A stretch of DNA of 64,000 bases from Roseateles sp. SL47 (GCF_026625885.1 NZ_CP113068.1:1736001-1800000), one strand, 5' to 3'. Positions 1 to 13,611 are shown, numbered from the stretch's first letter. The notes: a model not told the origin generated them from the letters alone. Numbers and translations are program-made.

Positions 1-904
<904 letters not shown>

Positions 905-1074
905 CTATAACTTTGACAATCATGTCGAAGCGAGTGGTCACGCAGATCGATTTAATCGATCAAAGCCGTTCCTCAAGCTGAGGACGCAATCAAATCAAAG
1001 CTGATTCACAAAAGACTCTACGAATTGGGCGAGCTGCCCACCCTTCCCAGGGACGCAGCTGGCCAACCAGTCAA

Positions 1075-1188
1075 GCCTGATGACCATAGCGAGTCGGTCC
1101 CACCCCTTCCCATCCCGAACAGGACCGTGAAACGACTCAGCGCCGATGATAGTGCGGATTCCCGTGTGAAAGTAGGTCATCGTCAGGC
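1075..1188 (+). rRNA. rrf: 5S ribosomal RNA (upstream operon)
   Basis: A 5S rRNA recognised from CCACCCCTTCCCATCCCGAA and from pairing ends (GCCTGATGACC at the start, GGTCATCGTCAGGC at the end). It is the last gene of the upstream operon. Ends are set by the terminal stem, so they may be off by one or two bases. The downstream copy is identical in this span. A single A/G difference lies just upstream in the spacer. Confidence 0.93.
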
Positions 1189-1200
1189 TAATATCTACGG

Positions 1201-1230
1201 ACGCCCGGTCGTGTGACCGGGCGTTTGTAT
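1201..1230 (+). terminator. Intrinsic terminator of the upstream rRNA operon
   Basis: A perfect 9-bp stem (CGCCCGGTC / GACCGGGCG) with a GTGT loop, followed by TTTGTAT. It ends the first rRNA operon just after 5S. The rest of the gap up to 16S holds the promoter of the next operon. Confidence 0.85.
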
Positions 1231-1346
1231 CTCTGCCTGCAGCCTGCAGAGATCAGTGTTGACCGATGTCAGTGCTGATCTTTGAAGGTTGAAGATCGGC
1301 GGTCAGGTTGCTTCAGCGACTTGCCAAAGATTTTTAAACAGAGTGC

Positions 1347-1375
1347 TTGACGGCTTGAAAAAGCTAGTTCATAAT
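1347..1375 (+). promoter_or_regulatory. rRNA operon promoter (sigma-70 type)
   Basis: TTGACG and CATAAT are separated by exactly 17 bp, with an A-rich stretch upstream (GATTTTTAAACAGAG). It lies about 220 bp before the mature 16S start, as expected for an rrn leader. Transcription should start near 1382. It shows the second operon has its own promoter and does not depend on read-through. Confidence 0.75.
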
Positions 1376-1454
1376 CTCGCTTCTGCGCTGCTGACGACGT
1401 CAACAAAACGACGTAAGAAAGCAGCAGCAAACGAAGACAGCTCAGCTGCTTCGA

Positions 1455-1466
1455 TGATCTTTAAAA
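1455..1466 (+). promoter_or_regulatory. boxA-like antitermination element in rRNA leader
   Basis: TGATCTTTAAAA resembles the Nus-factor boxA (TGCTCTTTAACA) and sits between the promoter and 16S, the usual place for rRNA antitermination. Supported by position and partial match only. Confidence 0.5.
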
Positions 1467-1593
1467 ATTTACAGCCAATAAGCGTGGGCGTCTGAATAGA
1501 GGCAACCTGAGAAGGTTAAATCTTTAGACGCTCACGGAAATGAATGAAGCTATGAAAGTAGTCTTTGTTCGATTCCGTTGAGTTATTCAAGAT

Positions 1594-3126
<1,533 letters not shown>

Positions 3127-3331
3127 GAGAATGGCCGAGCCACTCAGCAACTTCGGTTGTTGAATGAGCAAGGTCCACAAACGCCGACATTCAGCGCGCC
3201 CACACTTATTGGCTGTAACTACAACAGTAGAGTGAACATAGTCGCACGGCGCCTGGCGAGCTGGCCTGAAGCACGGAGTTGCTGCCAGGTGAGCGATAAC
3301 GACAGAGCTATGGGCGACGCAACAAACGCGT

Positions 3332-3408
3332 GGGTCTGTAGCTCAGTCGGTTAGAGCACCGTCTTGATAAGGCGGGGGTCGCTGGTTCGAATCCAGCCAG
3401 ACCCACCA
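3332..3408 (+). tRNA. tRNA-Ile (GAT anticodon)
   Basis: A 77-base tRNA with encoded CCA. It begins GGGTCTGTAGCTCAG, has anticodon GAT at 3366-3368, a GGTTCGAATCC T-arm, and an acceptor stem closing with CAGACCC. It lies in the 16S-23S spacer, the standard position. Confidence 0.98.
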
Positions 3409-3442
3409 CGAAGAACTCGGAGTCTGAAGATTCAGGGATCTT

Positions 3443-3518
3443 GGGGGATTAGCTCAGCTGGGAGAGCACCTGCTTTGCAAGCAGGGGGTCGTCGGTTCGA
3501 TCCCGTCATCCTCCACCA
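3443..3518 (+). tRNA. tRNA-Ala (TGC anticodon)
   Basis: A 76-base tRNA with encoded CCA. It begins GGGGGATTAGCTCAG, has anticodon TGC at 3476-3478 and T-arm GGTTCGATCCC. It is the second spacer tRNA, 34 bases after tRNA-Ile. Confidence 0.98.
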
Positions 3519-3610
3519 GTTCACTTCTCACGGTTGGCAAACCACAGTGTCCTTCAGCGCAGGCTGTTGGATGTTCTGGTTTGCCAGTCTGGCCTTTGAG
3601 GCCGTACTGT

Positions 3611-3622
3611 TGTTCTTTAACA
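3611..3622 (+). promoter_or_regulatory. boxA antitermination element in 16S-23S spacer
   Basis: TGTTCTTTAACA is a near-perfect boxA between tRNA-Ala and 23S. It is expected to load Nus factors for 23S transcription. I see nothing else in the roughly 320-base spacer except the 23S processing-stem arm at its end. Confidence 0.75.
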
Positions 3623-3833
3623 ATTCGTAGAGTCGAATCAGCGTTGCTGGCGGAAAGCTGGCTGCTCGTAAAGGGGCAGACTGGCACCGTGCCGCCAGCG
3701 ACATTTGATTGCGTCACCAGACTTCAACTCTGACCGCAAGGTAAGAGAAGAAATTGAAGAACGGCGAAAACGCGTGATACTCAATAAAACGCTCAAGTTG
3801 TTGAGCGTCTGTCCTTGACGACATCTGCGTGAT

Positions 3834-3846
3834 GTCAAAGTTATAG

Positions 3847-3853
<7 letters not shown>
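3834..3853 (+). other. 5' arm of 23S rRNA processing stem
   Basis: These 20 bases are the exact reverse complement of 6718-6737. They flank and enter the two ends of 23S, forming the RNase III processing stem of the pre-23S transcript. The upstream partial operon carries the same 3' arm near 898-917. Confidence 0.8.
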
Positions 3854-6724
<2,871 letters not shown>

Positions 6725-6894
6725 CTATAACTTTGACAATCATGTCGAAGCGAGTGGTCACGCAGATCGATTTAATCGATCAAAGCCGTTCCTCAAGCTG
6801 AGGACGCAATCAAATCAAAGCTGATTCACAAAAGACTCTACGAATTGGGCGAGCTGCCCACCCTTCCCAGGGGCGCAGCTGGCCAACCAGTCAA

Positions 6895-7008
6895 GCCTGA
6901 TGACCATAGCGAGTCGGTCCCACCCCTTCCCATCCCGAACAGGACCGTGAAACGACTCAGCGCCGATGATAGTGCGGATTCCCGTGTGAAAGTAGGTCAT
7001 CGTCAGGC
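6895..7008 (+). rRNA. rrf: 5S ribosomal RNA (second operon)
   Basis: Identical to the first 5S copy over the gene itself, with the same spacer to 23S. It ends at the GGTCATCGTCAGGC strand of the terminal stem. Sequences diverge abruptly right after it (AATAACC here, AATATCT in the other copy), marking the end of the duplicated unit. Confidence 0.93.
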
Positions 7009-7020
7009 TAATAACCCTGC

Positions 7021-7060
7021 AAACCCCTTGAACTCCAGTAGTTCAAGGGGTTTTGCTTTT
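7021..7060 (+). terminator. Intrinsic terminator of the second rRNA operon
   Basis: A perfect 13-bp stem (AAACCCCTTGAAC / GTTCAAGGGGTTT) with a 7-base loop, followed by TGCTTTT. It differs completely from the terminator of the first operon. Confidence 0.9.
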
Positions 7061-7061
7061 G

Positions 7062-7447
7062 GGGCGACGAATTTAAGGGCGATGAATATGCCCCAATGAA
7101 ACTCCCCGCTGGAATATTGCGGCGTTTTGAAATTCCCATTCCGGGGAATCAATCCAGGGAATGCCAATACCCGCCGGATCCCCTCCTCGACGATCTCGCC
7201 GTGGGCCATTGAACTGGGCAGCCGAGCTGTCGCGCAGGTCGCCTGTGGCAACACGCAAGCGTCAATGCAGGCTTGGCGGCGCTCACCCACTGCGGGGCCC
7301 CGCAGCATGGGGTCGCTTCCCTCGCTCGCCACCACCAGCGCTCCTGCAGCGATCAAGGCGTCCAACATCTAGGACACCCATCGGCTCTCCCGGTCAAACG
7401 GATTGGCCACCCCACCCGGTGAGAGTAGGGACGCAGCCATGCGCTGA
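7062..7447. other. Region without a recognisable gene
   Basis: Directly after the rRNA terminator. Open frames exist on both strands, but none has a ribosome binding site plus a family I recognise. The minus-strand frame ending at 7003 would run through the terminator and into 5S, so it is not credible. The stretch looks like decayed or foreign sequence at the island edge. Confidence 0.5.
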
Positions 7448-7750
7448 AATACTGGCGTTCTTAAGGCCGCTCAGAGCTCGTTCGACACCGGCGTGCTGCT
7501 GCAAAGCGTCGACGAGATTGACGAGGTGGTCCGCCAGTTGTCTGGCGAGGGTGGGGTGAGGGACCAACTTCTTCAGTTGCATGCCATGGCCTGCACCATC
7601 CTCAACGGGGCTGGGATTTCTAGCTCAACCAGCGCGTCGTTGCCGGAAGCTGCGGCCGACGTCATTGAAGATGTGAGAGAGGTCGTATCGGTCTTGCGCC
7701 GCACCGCCGATCGAACCGCGCCGCTCGCGGCCTTGTCGCCAGGCACTTAG
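7448..7750 (+). pseudogene. Possible TnpC-type Tn3 regulator remnant
   Basis: An open frame of about 100 codons follows a stop (TGA at 7445) and has no good start until GTG at 7493. The predicted protein is short and helical (VDEIDEVVRQL, then RDQLLQLHAMACTILNGAGI, then an acidic helical tail). From memory, the LHAMA-TILNGA centre resembles small TnpC-type regulators encoded by some Tn3-family transposons. No transposase, inverted repeats or resolvase accompany it. If right, it is a 5'-truncated leftover of a mobile element. It could also be an unrelated hypothetical gene. Confidence 0.35.
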
Positions 7751-7842
7751 GCGTTCAGCCGAGCCGTAGCCGAGGCAGTCGGCGCTCTATATTCAAATTG
7801 CGAATAGAACGGTCAACGGTTAGATGTCAATCGCTTATGTAG

Positions 7843-8307
7843 GATTCTGACCCGTATCTCGGCAGACCCTCCAGTGAGGCGCCGCCGTCGGCGCGGCAGC
7901 GGCATCTGTTTCATGAGCGCTACGTGCTCATTGCTCGGCGGGACCATCCGGCCGTCCATGGGCCACTGACTGCGCGGCAGTTCGCCAAGCTGGAGCAGGT
8001 GATCGTCTCGCCAGCGGGAGGTGCATTCTCATCCCCGGTGAACCATGCGCTGGCCGCGCGGGGATTGACGCGCAAGGTGGTGCTTTACGCCGCGTCATTC
8101 CTGTTTGTGCCGGACATCGTGATGAAGTCCGATCTGATTGCACTGGTGCCTGATCGGTTGGTGAAGGGGCGTGCCTTGCGGCTCCAGGTCCTGGACTGCC
8201 CAGTTGCGATCGATGGATTCGAGATGGCCATGGTCTGGCATGAACGTAACCATGGGCATGTGGCGCAGCGGTGGGTGAGGGAAGAGATTCTGGCGGTGCT
8301 GGGGTGA
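7843..8307 (+). pseudogene. LysR-family regulator, 3' fragment
   Basis: The frame opens just after a TAG and encodes about 154 residues matching only the effector-binding half of a LysR-type transcriptional regulator. Visible are a degraded DPYLG stretch, then HLFHERYVLIARRDHP (the typical end of the first subdomain), then VPDIVMKSDLIALVPDRL and a C-terminal WHERNHGHVAQRWVREEI. The N-terminal helix-turn-helix and hinge are absent upstream. The nearest in-frame start candidate is GTG 7924, well inside the domain. I call it a truncated, non-functional remnant at the island boundary. Confidence 0.72.
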
Positions 8308-8621
8308 TCGGCAGCTTGCGTGGGTGTCAGGCGTGGCCGCCGCTGCGTTGGCGGTGCCTGGAAGGGCCACCGCTCAGAGTACGTCTGTCGGCCCCGCTCC
8401 CTTGCGCCACCCAATAACGCCGCATCCGGGGACGCGGCAATCCGTGACGCCATACGGCTGATAGGCAAGCTCCAGACGTACACCAGCAGGCATGCGGGCC
8501 TGCAGCCGTTCAGCTCCACGAGAACCTGGAAGGCATTCAAAGCCTTGTGTCCAAGACTTCGTGAACTGCGTCACGAATCATCTCCCCCGAAAGATCAAAT
8601 CCCTTTCAAATCAAAGACTTG
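8308..8621. other. Intergenic stretch without recognisable gene
   Basis: Between the LysR fragment and the hrpL promoter. Overlapping frames on both strands show no family resemblance and poor codon structure. I see no terminator or repeat here. It may serve only as the upstream activating region for the sigma-54 promoter that follows. Confidence 0.5.
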
Positions 8622-8648
8622 CGCCTGTGCCATTCGGTGGCACAGGCG
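8622..8648 (+). repeat. Perfect inverted repeat overlapping sigma-54 promoter
   Basis: Arms of 11 bp (CGCCTGTGCCA / TGGCACAGGCG) around a TTCGG loop. The right arm contains the -24 half of the promoter of the sigma factor gene. It could bind a protein that blocks sigma-54 polymerase, form an RNA hairpin from upstream transcripts, or be a by-product of the promoter sequence. Confidence 0.8.
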
Positions 8649-8653
8649 TTGCA
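8638..8653 (+). promoter_or_regulatory. Sigma-54 promoter of first hrpL-like gene
   Basis: TGGCACA-GGCG-TTGCA matches the sigma-54 consensus TGGCACG-N4-TTGCW with the invariant GG and GC exactly 10 bp apart. Transcription would start near 8665, about 43 bases before the chosen ATG. The expected activator is the HrpS-like protein encoded at 26778. Confidence 0.8.
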
Positions 8654-8707
8654 AAGCATCTGCTCGAACAGGCCACCGGCCCTTGTCTGATCGAGAGGAT
8701 GCTCCCC

Positions 8708-9373
8708 ATGTTTCCAACCATCGATGCCGACGTCCAGCCCCAGGCCGTGCGCCTGACCATGCACGACCTGGACCAGTTGATTCGAACCCATACCGCCCGC
8801 CTCACGAGCTTTCTCAGGCGTCGAGTGGGCAACCCCCAGGATGTGGAAGACCTGGTGCAGGACACGCTGCTCGAAGCCGTTCGATGCCTGGACCAGTTCC
8901 AGGGCCAATCCCGCCCGGAGACCTGGCTCTTTGGCATTGCGCTGAACCTCACCCGCAATTACTACAAGCGGGCCCGCCTGCGCGATATTTACGTGGATGT
9001 CGACACCGAAGAAATGCCGTCTGACGCTGGCGACAATCCGCTGGAGATTTCTGACCAGCGCCAGCGTCTGTCGCGCCTGGCGCGCGTGCTGCCGGAGCTG
9101 CCGGAAGAAAGCCGTCAATTGCTGCATTTCGTGGTGGTGGACGATCTCAGCTATGAAGAGGTGGCGCAGCAGTTGAGCATTCCCATTGGGACCGTGCGGT
9201 CGCGCATCTCGAGGGCGCGGTCGCATCTGAAGCGCCGGATCGAAACGGAGCCTTCACTGGCCGTGTCACCCTGCCCACCGACCACACGCGGCGAGACCCA
9301 TCCTGATCCCCGGCGAGACGCTCGGCGGGAAGCCCGACGCGATTGCGGTCGCCAGATGGTTGCCACCAACTGA
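8708..9373 (+). CDS. hrpL: HrpL-like ECF sigma factor (copy 1)
   Basis: A group IV (ECF) RNA polymerase sigma factor of 221 residues. Region 2 is clear (DVEDLVQDTLLEAVRCL, then RPETWLFGIALNL), and region 4 ends in a helix-turn-helix (LSYEEVAQQLSIPIGTVRSRISRAR). No anti-sigma gene is adjacent. The C-terminal 45 residues are an Arg/Pro-rich tail not needed for sigma function. I chose ATG 8708 because GAGAGG precedes it and it lies downstream of the sigma-54 promoter. A close paralogue is encoded at 34345 with the same promoter type. The name HrpL is inferred from the hrp-box promoters in this window and the HrpS-like activator, as in group I Hrp systems of Pseudomonas and Erwinia. Confidence 0.8.
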   Translation: MFPTIDADVQPQAVRLTMHDLDQLIRTHTARLTSFLRRRVGNPQDVEDLVQDTLLEAVRCLDQFQGQSRPETWLFGIALNLTRNYYKRARLRDIYVDVDTEEMPSDAGDNPLEISDQRQRLSRLARVLPELPEESRQLLHFVVVDDLSYEEVAQQLSIPIGTVRSRISRARSHLKRRIETEPSLAVSPCPPTTRGETHPDPRRDARREARRDCGRQMVATN

Positions 9374-9424
9374 AAGAAAGTCCCCAACCCGGACCGCGAG
9401 GAGCACGCGGCCGGGTCTGAATGC

Positions 9425-9450
9425 CAAAGCCGCCATCAGGCGGCTTTTGT
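9425..9450. terminator. Terminator between convergent hrpL copy 1 and exeA-like gene
   Basis: AAAGCCGCC-ATCA-GGCGGCTTTTG forms an 8-9 bp stem with T-rich 3' flank on the plus strand and a short A-run on the other side. It could act in both directions between the two convergent genes. Confidence 0.75.
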
Positions 9451-9470
9451 CATGGAGGCGGGGACGGGAC

Positions 9471-11456
9471 CTAGACGCGGCCTTCCGTCGTCGAGCGGGC
9501 CCCGGACTGGATGGCGCCCGGCTGGTCGAGCGCGGGATGTGCGGGGTCTGTGCGTTGAGCCAGCCGCACCAGCGTCTTCATGCCTGCGATGCCGTCCGGA
9601 TCCAGATGCTCCCGCAGCTGGAACTCACGAAGGCGGGATTGCAATTGCGCGTCAAACGGCTGTCGCGCACGCGGACGCACCACGCCGGATGGCAATTGGG
9701 CCAACCGATCCCGCAGCCAGGCGACACCGGGGCCGGAGGCGCCCAGCTGGAGCGGCTGCGAAAACGCAGGCGGTGAACGCCACAGCACGGTGAAGTCGCC
9801 GCGCCAGCGATCGGCCAGCTCCGTCAGCGAGACGCGTCGGTCTTCGCTGCCGATGCGCAGCAGCACCGATTCACGATCAATCGCATGCAGCAAGGCGTCT
9901 GCCCGCTTGCCGTGGCTGTCGGTCAGATGCAGCATCGTGGGCAGATTCAGCGCGCGCAGCTCCGCAAGACCGGCGCGCCCCTCCAGGCATTGAAGGCTTG
10001 CCGCGCGGACCGATGTGCAGCCGCGCCAGGGCGTGTTGGAGACTTTCCAGCGTTCCAGCAACGCGTTCCAGGTGGCAGCCATCGAGGTGGCACGTGCCAA
10101 AGCGGTCGTCGGCTCTGCGGGCCATCCGCTTGTCGCAGTGATGGTGCCAGAGCTCGCGCCAGCGATGGTGCCGGCGTTTAATGCACCCGCAGCGCCAGCC
10201 CCTCCTGCGCCGCCATCGTCCAGACGCGCGAGCGATCCGGGAGATGCCGTGTCGACGCCCGCAACTTTTGAATGGTCTGCCTTCGTGACCGTGGTCGCCG
10301 CCGCCGCTGCCGTCATCGCCGCCTCCGCAGGCGCAGCAGTGCTCGCAGGCGCGGAGCCGCCGGCGGTGGGCATGCCCAGACGGGCGGCTCCCGCAGGCGC
10401 TGCGCCCAGCCGCCCATCCGCCACCCGCGGCAACCCTTGCGTGGCGAGCACCTCATCCGGAGACGGGATGTCCATCCCGGAGCCATCGCGCTGCGGCGCC
10501 CAGGTCACAGCCGCCGCACAGGCCATCACCAGCGTCAGCGAGACGCCGGCCAGCGACGGGTTCCACGGCCACGGTGTCGCAGCGGGCGCCAGACCCAGGT
10601 CGTGGGCGGCGCGGGTCAGCATCCGTCGCTCCACCACGCTGCCTCCTTCGCTGGCCGCCAATTGCAGGGCCCTTTCGCACAAGGGATTGAGGCTGCGCGG
10701 CACCCCCGCCGTCCAGCCATACAGCGACCAGGCCAGGCGGCGCGGCATCAGCATCGGCGAGCCGCCCGCCACCCGCAGGGCATGGTGCACATACGGCATC
10801 ACTTCGTCCCGCCCCAGCGGCGCCAGGTGATAACGCGCCACCACGCGCTGCGACAACTGCCGCAACTCGGGCCGGTCCAGCAGGTCCCGCAGCCCCGTCT
10901 GGCCGACCAGCACGATCTGCAGCAGCTTGCTGGCGTGGGTCTCCAGGTTGGTCAGCAGCCGCAGCTGTTCCAGCACATCGGGGGTCAGCCGCTGCGCGTC
11001 ATCGATCATCAGCATCGCCCTGCGGCCGCGCGCGTGATGGTCGAGCAGGAATGCATTGAGCAGATCGATCAGTTGCCGCATCGGCGTCCCGTCGGCCACC
11101 CGCAAGCCGAATCCCCGGCAGACTGCCACCATCAGCGTGTGGACATCCGGTGCGGGGCGTGCGATGTGGGCCGCCTTGACCTCCGGCGGCAGCTCTTCCA
11201 GAAAGCAGCGGCAGATGCTGGTCTTGCCCGTGCCGATGTCCCCCGTGAGCAGCAGGATGCCGCCGTCGGCGCGCAGGCCATACATCAGGTGGGCCAGCGC
11301 CTCCTTGTGATGACGGCTCATGAACAGATCGTCCGGTTCCGCAGCGGACGGGAAGGGCGCCCGGCGAAACCGGAACTGTCGATCGAGGCTGGCGCCGCCA
11401 CTGTGCGGAGGGGCCGACGGCAGCTCGTCGGGGCCGTGGGTCAGAGCAAAGGACAT
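9471..11456 (-). CDS. ExeA/GspA-like AAA ATPase, long form
   Basis: A 661-residue inner-membrane ATPase of the ExeA/GspA type. These proteins, with ExeB/GspB, bind peptidoglycan and help secretins insert in the outer membrane. The AAA domain has Walker A GDIGTGKTS (72-80) and Walker B LMIDDAQ (149-155). One membrane helix follows near 302-319, then a long Ala/Thr-rich periplasmic linker. A C-terminal peptidoglycan-binding-like domain follows (GVAWLRDRLAQL onward). ATG 11456 is chosen over GTG 11462 because GAGG sits just upstream. It is the last gene of a minus-strand unit headed by an hrp box. A second, shorter ExeA-like protein is encoded at 28203. No gspB lies next to this copy. Its probable client is the PilN or SctC secretin; that is inference. 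Confidence 0.8.
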   Translation of the reverse strand: MSFALTHGPDELPSAPPHSGGASLDRQFRFRRAPFPSAAEPDDLFMSRHHKEALAHLMYGLRADGGILLLTGDIGTGKTSICRCFLEELPPEVKAAHIARPAPDVHTLMVAVCRGFGLRVADGTPMRQLIDLLNAFLLDHHARGRRAMLMIDDAQRLTPDVLEQLRLLTNLETHASKLLQIVLVGQTGLRDLLDRPELRQLSQRVVARYHLAPLGRDEVMPYVHHALRVAGGSPMLMPRRLAWSLYGWTAGVPRSLNPLCERALQLAASEGGSVVERRMLTRAAHDLGLAPAATPWPWNPSLAGVSLTLVMACAAAVTWAPQRDGSGMDIPSPDEVLATQGLPRVADGRLGAAPAGAARLGMPTAGGSAPASTAAPAEAAMTAAAAATTVTKADHSKVAGVDTASPGSLARLDDGGAGGAGAAGALNAGTIAGASSGTITATSGWPAEPTTALARATSMAATWNALLERWKVSNTPWRGCTSVRAASLQCLEGRAGLAELRALNLPTMLHLTDSHGKRADALLHAIDRESVLLRIGSEDRRVSLTELADRWRGDFTVLWRSPPAFSQPLQLGASGPGVAWLRDRLAQLPSGVVRPRARQPFDAQLQSRLREFQLREHLDPDGIAGMKTLVRLAQRTDPAHPALDQPGAIQSGARSTTEGRV

Positions 11457-11552
11457 GATCACCTCGGTGCGCTGCCGCCGTCCCCAAGGCAGGCGGGGTC
11501 ATGTCACGGAGCGTCGCGCTTATGTGGCGTCACGGGCCGATGCGTTCCTTGC

Positions 11553-12653
11553 CTACTGGATGCGCTTGAGCCGGCCCATCAACTGCTGCTCCACGTCGAG
11601 CGCCGACCAGGCGGTGCTGGCAGGCGCCTCGGGCTGGATCAACGGATCTTTGGCAAAGTCCTCCAGGCGACTCCAGCGGGCCGCAGGTGCCTCCTTGATC
11701 AGCGACTCCAGCGGCCCATGCCCCTGACATTGCAGCCACTGCGCCAGCTGCGCCAGCGTGGCGTCACTGCCAAGCCCCGGCTGAAAGCGTACGCCCGCCC
11801 CCTGCGCTGCCCTGGCCAGGCGCAGCAGTTCCGAGCGACCAGCCACCTGCCGAGCCGCCCGCGCGCGTTCCTGAGGCGACAGCGCCTCCAGGTGCTGGCC
11901 ATGGTCCCCCAGCAGCAGCGTGAGCTGCGATTCGCTGCTGGCAAAGGCAAGGCTGCGCAGCAGGAATCGCGTGGCGGTGACGGGCGATGGACACAAGGTG
12001 TCCCGTGCCTGGTGGATCAGGGAGAGCCCGTCGGGATCGGAGCTGCCGGCGCCCACCATCACTTCGCGCAGCAGGTCATCCACGCGGTTCTGCTGCGCTG
12101 CCGGGGGCAGGGCGCGGAACAGCCTCATCAGCTGGACGAACCGTGCCTGCGTCACTGGCATGGATCGCAGTGCCGTGTCGAACTGGGCGCCCAGCACCAG
12201 AGAGGCCACGTGGGGTCTCAAGGCCTCGACCTCCGTCTGGGTGCGCGCCGCTGCGCCGGGCTTGCCATCCGTGTGCGATGCGCCGGTGGATGCGGACCTG
12301 GAGGCCTGGCGTGCCTGGCTCTGCGCTAGCAGGCGGGGCCCCACGGAGGACCAATGCGTCCCCAGTTCCTCGATGAGCGCGCCGGTCTTGTGCCCGCCTA
12401 TCGAGACGGGCGCTTGCGCCACGCGCCAATGGCGCTTCTGGATCAACGGCGCGTGCAGCACCAGCACCCTGGCCTTCGGACCCGGCTCGGGTGGCGCCAG
12501 GCCAGGCCCTGGAAGCGCACGCACCGCGGGCATCGCGCCCACGCGTCCGGAGGACTCACTCCGCTGCAGGTCACCACTGCGGGCAGGTGCATCCGCGCCC
12601 TGGGCAGAACCGGGGCCGCCATTGCCGCCGGGCGGCAATCCTGAGACGCTCAT
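11553..12653 (-). CDS. Hypothetical protein in hrp unit; candidate secreted protein
   Basis: A 366-residue protein I do not recognise. The first 60 residues are Gly/Pro/Ala-rich and disordered-looking (GLPPGGNGGPGSAQGADAPA), a composition common in type III export signals. The rest is mostly helical and Leu/Ala/Gln-rich (RFVQLMRLFRALPPAAQQ; LLLGDHGQHLEALS), with no transmembrane segment and no catalytic motif that I can see. It lies directly downstream of a CesT-type chaperone gene (33-base gap) in a unit behind an hrp box. This arrangement often pairs a chaperone with its secreted client. It could be an effector, a translocon or helper protein, or a cytosolic Hrp component. Confidence 0.6.
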   Translation of the reverse strand: MSVSGLPPGGNGGPGSAQGADAPARSGDLQRSESSGRVGAMPAVRALPGPGLAPPEPGPKARVLVLHAPLIQKRHWRVAQAPVSIGGHKTGALIEELGTHWSSVGPRLLAQSQARQASRSASTGASHTDGKPGAAARTQTEVEALRPHVASLVLGAQFDTALRSMPVTQARFVQLMRLFRALPPAAQQNRVDDLLREVMVGAGSSDPDGLSLIHQARDTLCPSPVTATRFLLRSLAFASSESQLTLLLGDHGQHLEALSPQERARAARQVAGRSELLRLARAAQGAGVRFQPGLGSDATLAQLAQWLQCQGHGPLESLIKEAPAARWSRLEDFAKDPLIQPEAPASTAWSALDVEQQLMGRLKRIQ

Positions 12654-12686
12654 GGGCGCGGCGCGCGGGGCGTGGGCGCGCAGGGC

Positions 12687-13178
12687 TCAGTTCGGCCGGC
12701 CCAGGCTGCCCCGAGCGGCATTGAGCAGCGCGCGGGTGCCTCCGGAGACGGCATGCGAAGCCACCGCGCGTGTCGGCTCTGCAGCCTTCAGGAAATAGGT
12801 GCGACGCCACTCATGCGCCTTCTCGGCGATATGGTGCAGCATGTCCGCCAGGCGCTGCGCATTCACATCGGCGGTGCGCAATTGCTGCATGCACACGACG
12901 TGGCGGGCCACGCCGGAGTAGCCGAAGCTCACCCCCGCGTCCGGCGCGCCGATGTAGTTCTGCGATAGCAGCTCCTCAAACACCGCAACCTCGCGGCCGG
13001 CCGGCACGCTGCCGAATTCCGTATACAGCACCAGCGCATCCATCGGACGCTGCCGGCTGGCGGTGATGGAACAGGTGATGCCGTCGACCTCGATGGGGGA
13101 GCCGCTGGCCACCGACGCTGCGTCCGGCAGCCCCGCCATGGCGCAGAAATCCTGAATCAAACGTTCATAGTCGGTCAT
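12687..13178 (-). CDS. CesT/Tir-family type III secretion chaperone
   Basis: A 163-residue acidic-to-neutral protein with the fold signature of class I type III chaperones. It has an N-terminal amphipathic helix (YERLIQDFCAMAGLPDA), then beta segments (IEVDGITCSIT, ALVLYTEFGSV), then a long helix containing EELLSQNYIG and the GVSFGYSG element. Such dimeric cytosolic chaperones keep effectors export-competent. HpaB is the broad-specificity example in plant pathogens. The C-terminal 40 residues exceed the usual core. It is the second gene of the unit that starts at 13577, and the downstream 366-residue protein is its most likely client. ATG 13178 is the only good start. Confidence 0.75.
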   Translation of the reverse strand: MTDYERLIQDFCAMAGLPDAASVASGSPIEVDGITCSITASRQRPMDALVLYTEFGSVPAGREVAVFEELLSQNYIGAPDAGVSFGYSGVARHVVCMQQLRTADVNAQRLADMLHHIAEKAHEWRRTYFLKAAEPTRAVASHAVSGGTRALLNAARGSLGRPN

Positions 13179-13244
13179 GGCTTGTCTCTTGTTGATGGGT
13201 CCGGGAGATGGAGGAAGGGCGCAGCGCCTGCGCGCCTCAGAGGC

Positions 13245-13577
13245 TCAGCGCCGCATGCCGAAATCGTCCATCCGGCCACTGTGGGCATCGGCAGGCGGGA
13301 TCGGAAAGTCACTGCGAAGGCTCAGGTCATCGACACTGGGCAGGTCCATCCAGGGCGCAAGGTAGTCGGGCTGCGTCGGAGGGTGAACGGCTTCGGCACT
13401 CTCGCTGCGCAGCCGGCCCTCCAGCTTCAGCAGCAAGGCGGCGGCATGCACGCGCACTTCATAAGACGCTGCCGCCCGGCCTGCCCGGATCTGTTCGATG
13501 TGCCGTCGCAGCAGCGGTGCCGGGGCGCCGGCGGTTTCGCGTTCAATGCGGTGCAGCAGATGATTGGTGAGTTCCAT
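13245..13577 (-). CDS. Small hypothetical protein, first gene of hrp unit
   Basis: A 110-residue protein, not recognised. The N-terminal half is a predicted helical hairpin (MELTNHLLHRIERE; LLRRHIEQIRAGRAAASYEV). The C-terminal half is Pro/Asp-rich and probably disordered. ATG 13577 is preferred, although the frame is open further upstream, because the hrp box lies 34 bp before it and inside the longer reading. The chaperone gene follows after 66 bases. It might be a secreted small protein or a second chaperone. Confidence 0.6.
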   Translation of the reverse strand: MELTNHLLHRIERETAGAPAPLLRRHIEQIRAGRAAASYEVRVHAAALLLKLEGRLRSESAEAVHPPTQPDYLAPWMDLPSVDDLSLRSDFPIPPADAHSGRMDDFGMRR

Positions 13578-13611
13578 GATGACGATCGCCTTGTTGTGTC
13601 GTGGTGCTCGG

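Noticed and set aside
7003..7368. Minus-strand frame of 121 codons after the rRNA operon
   Set aside because: It reads through the rRNA terminator and ends inside 5S; no binding site or family match.
10272..12329. Long plus-strand open frame (685 codons) opposite the exeA-like gene
   Set aside because: Composition (Arg/Gln/His-rich) is that of an antisense shadow; the minus-strand genes have clear motifs and an upstream hrp box.
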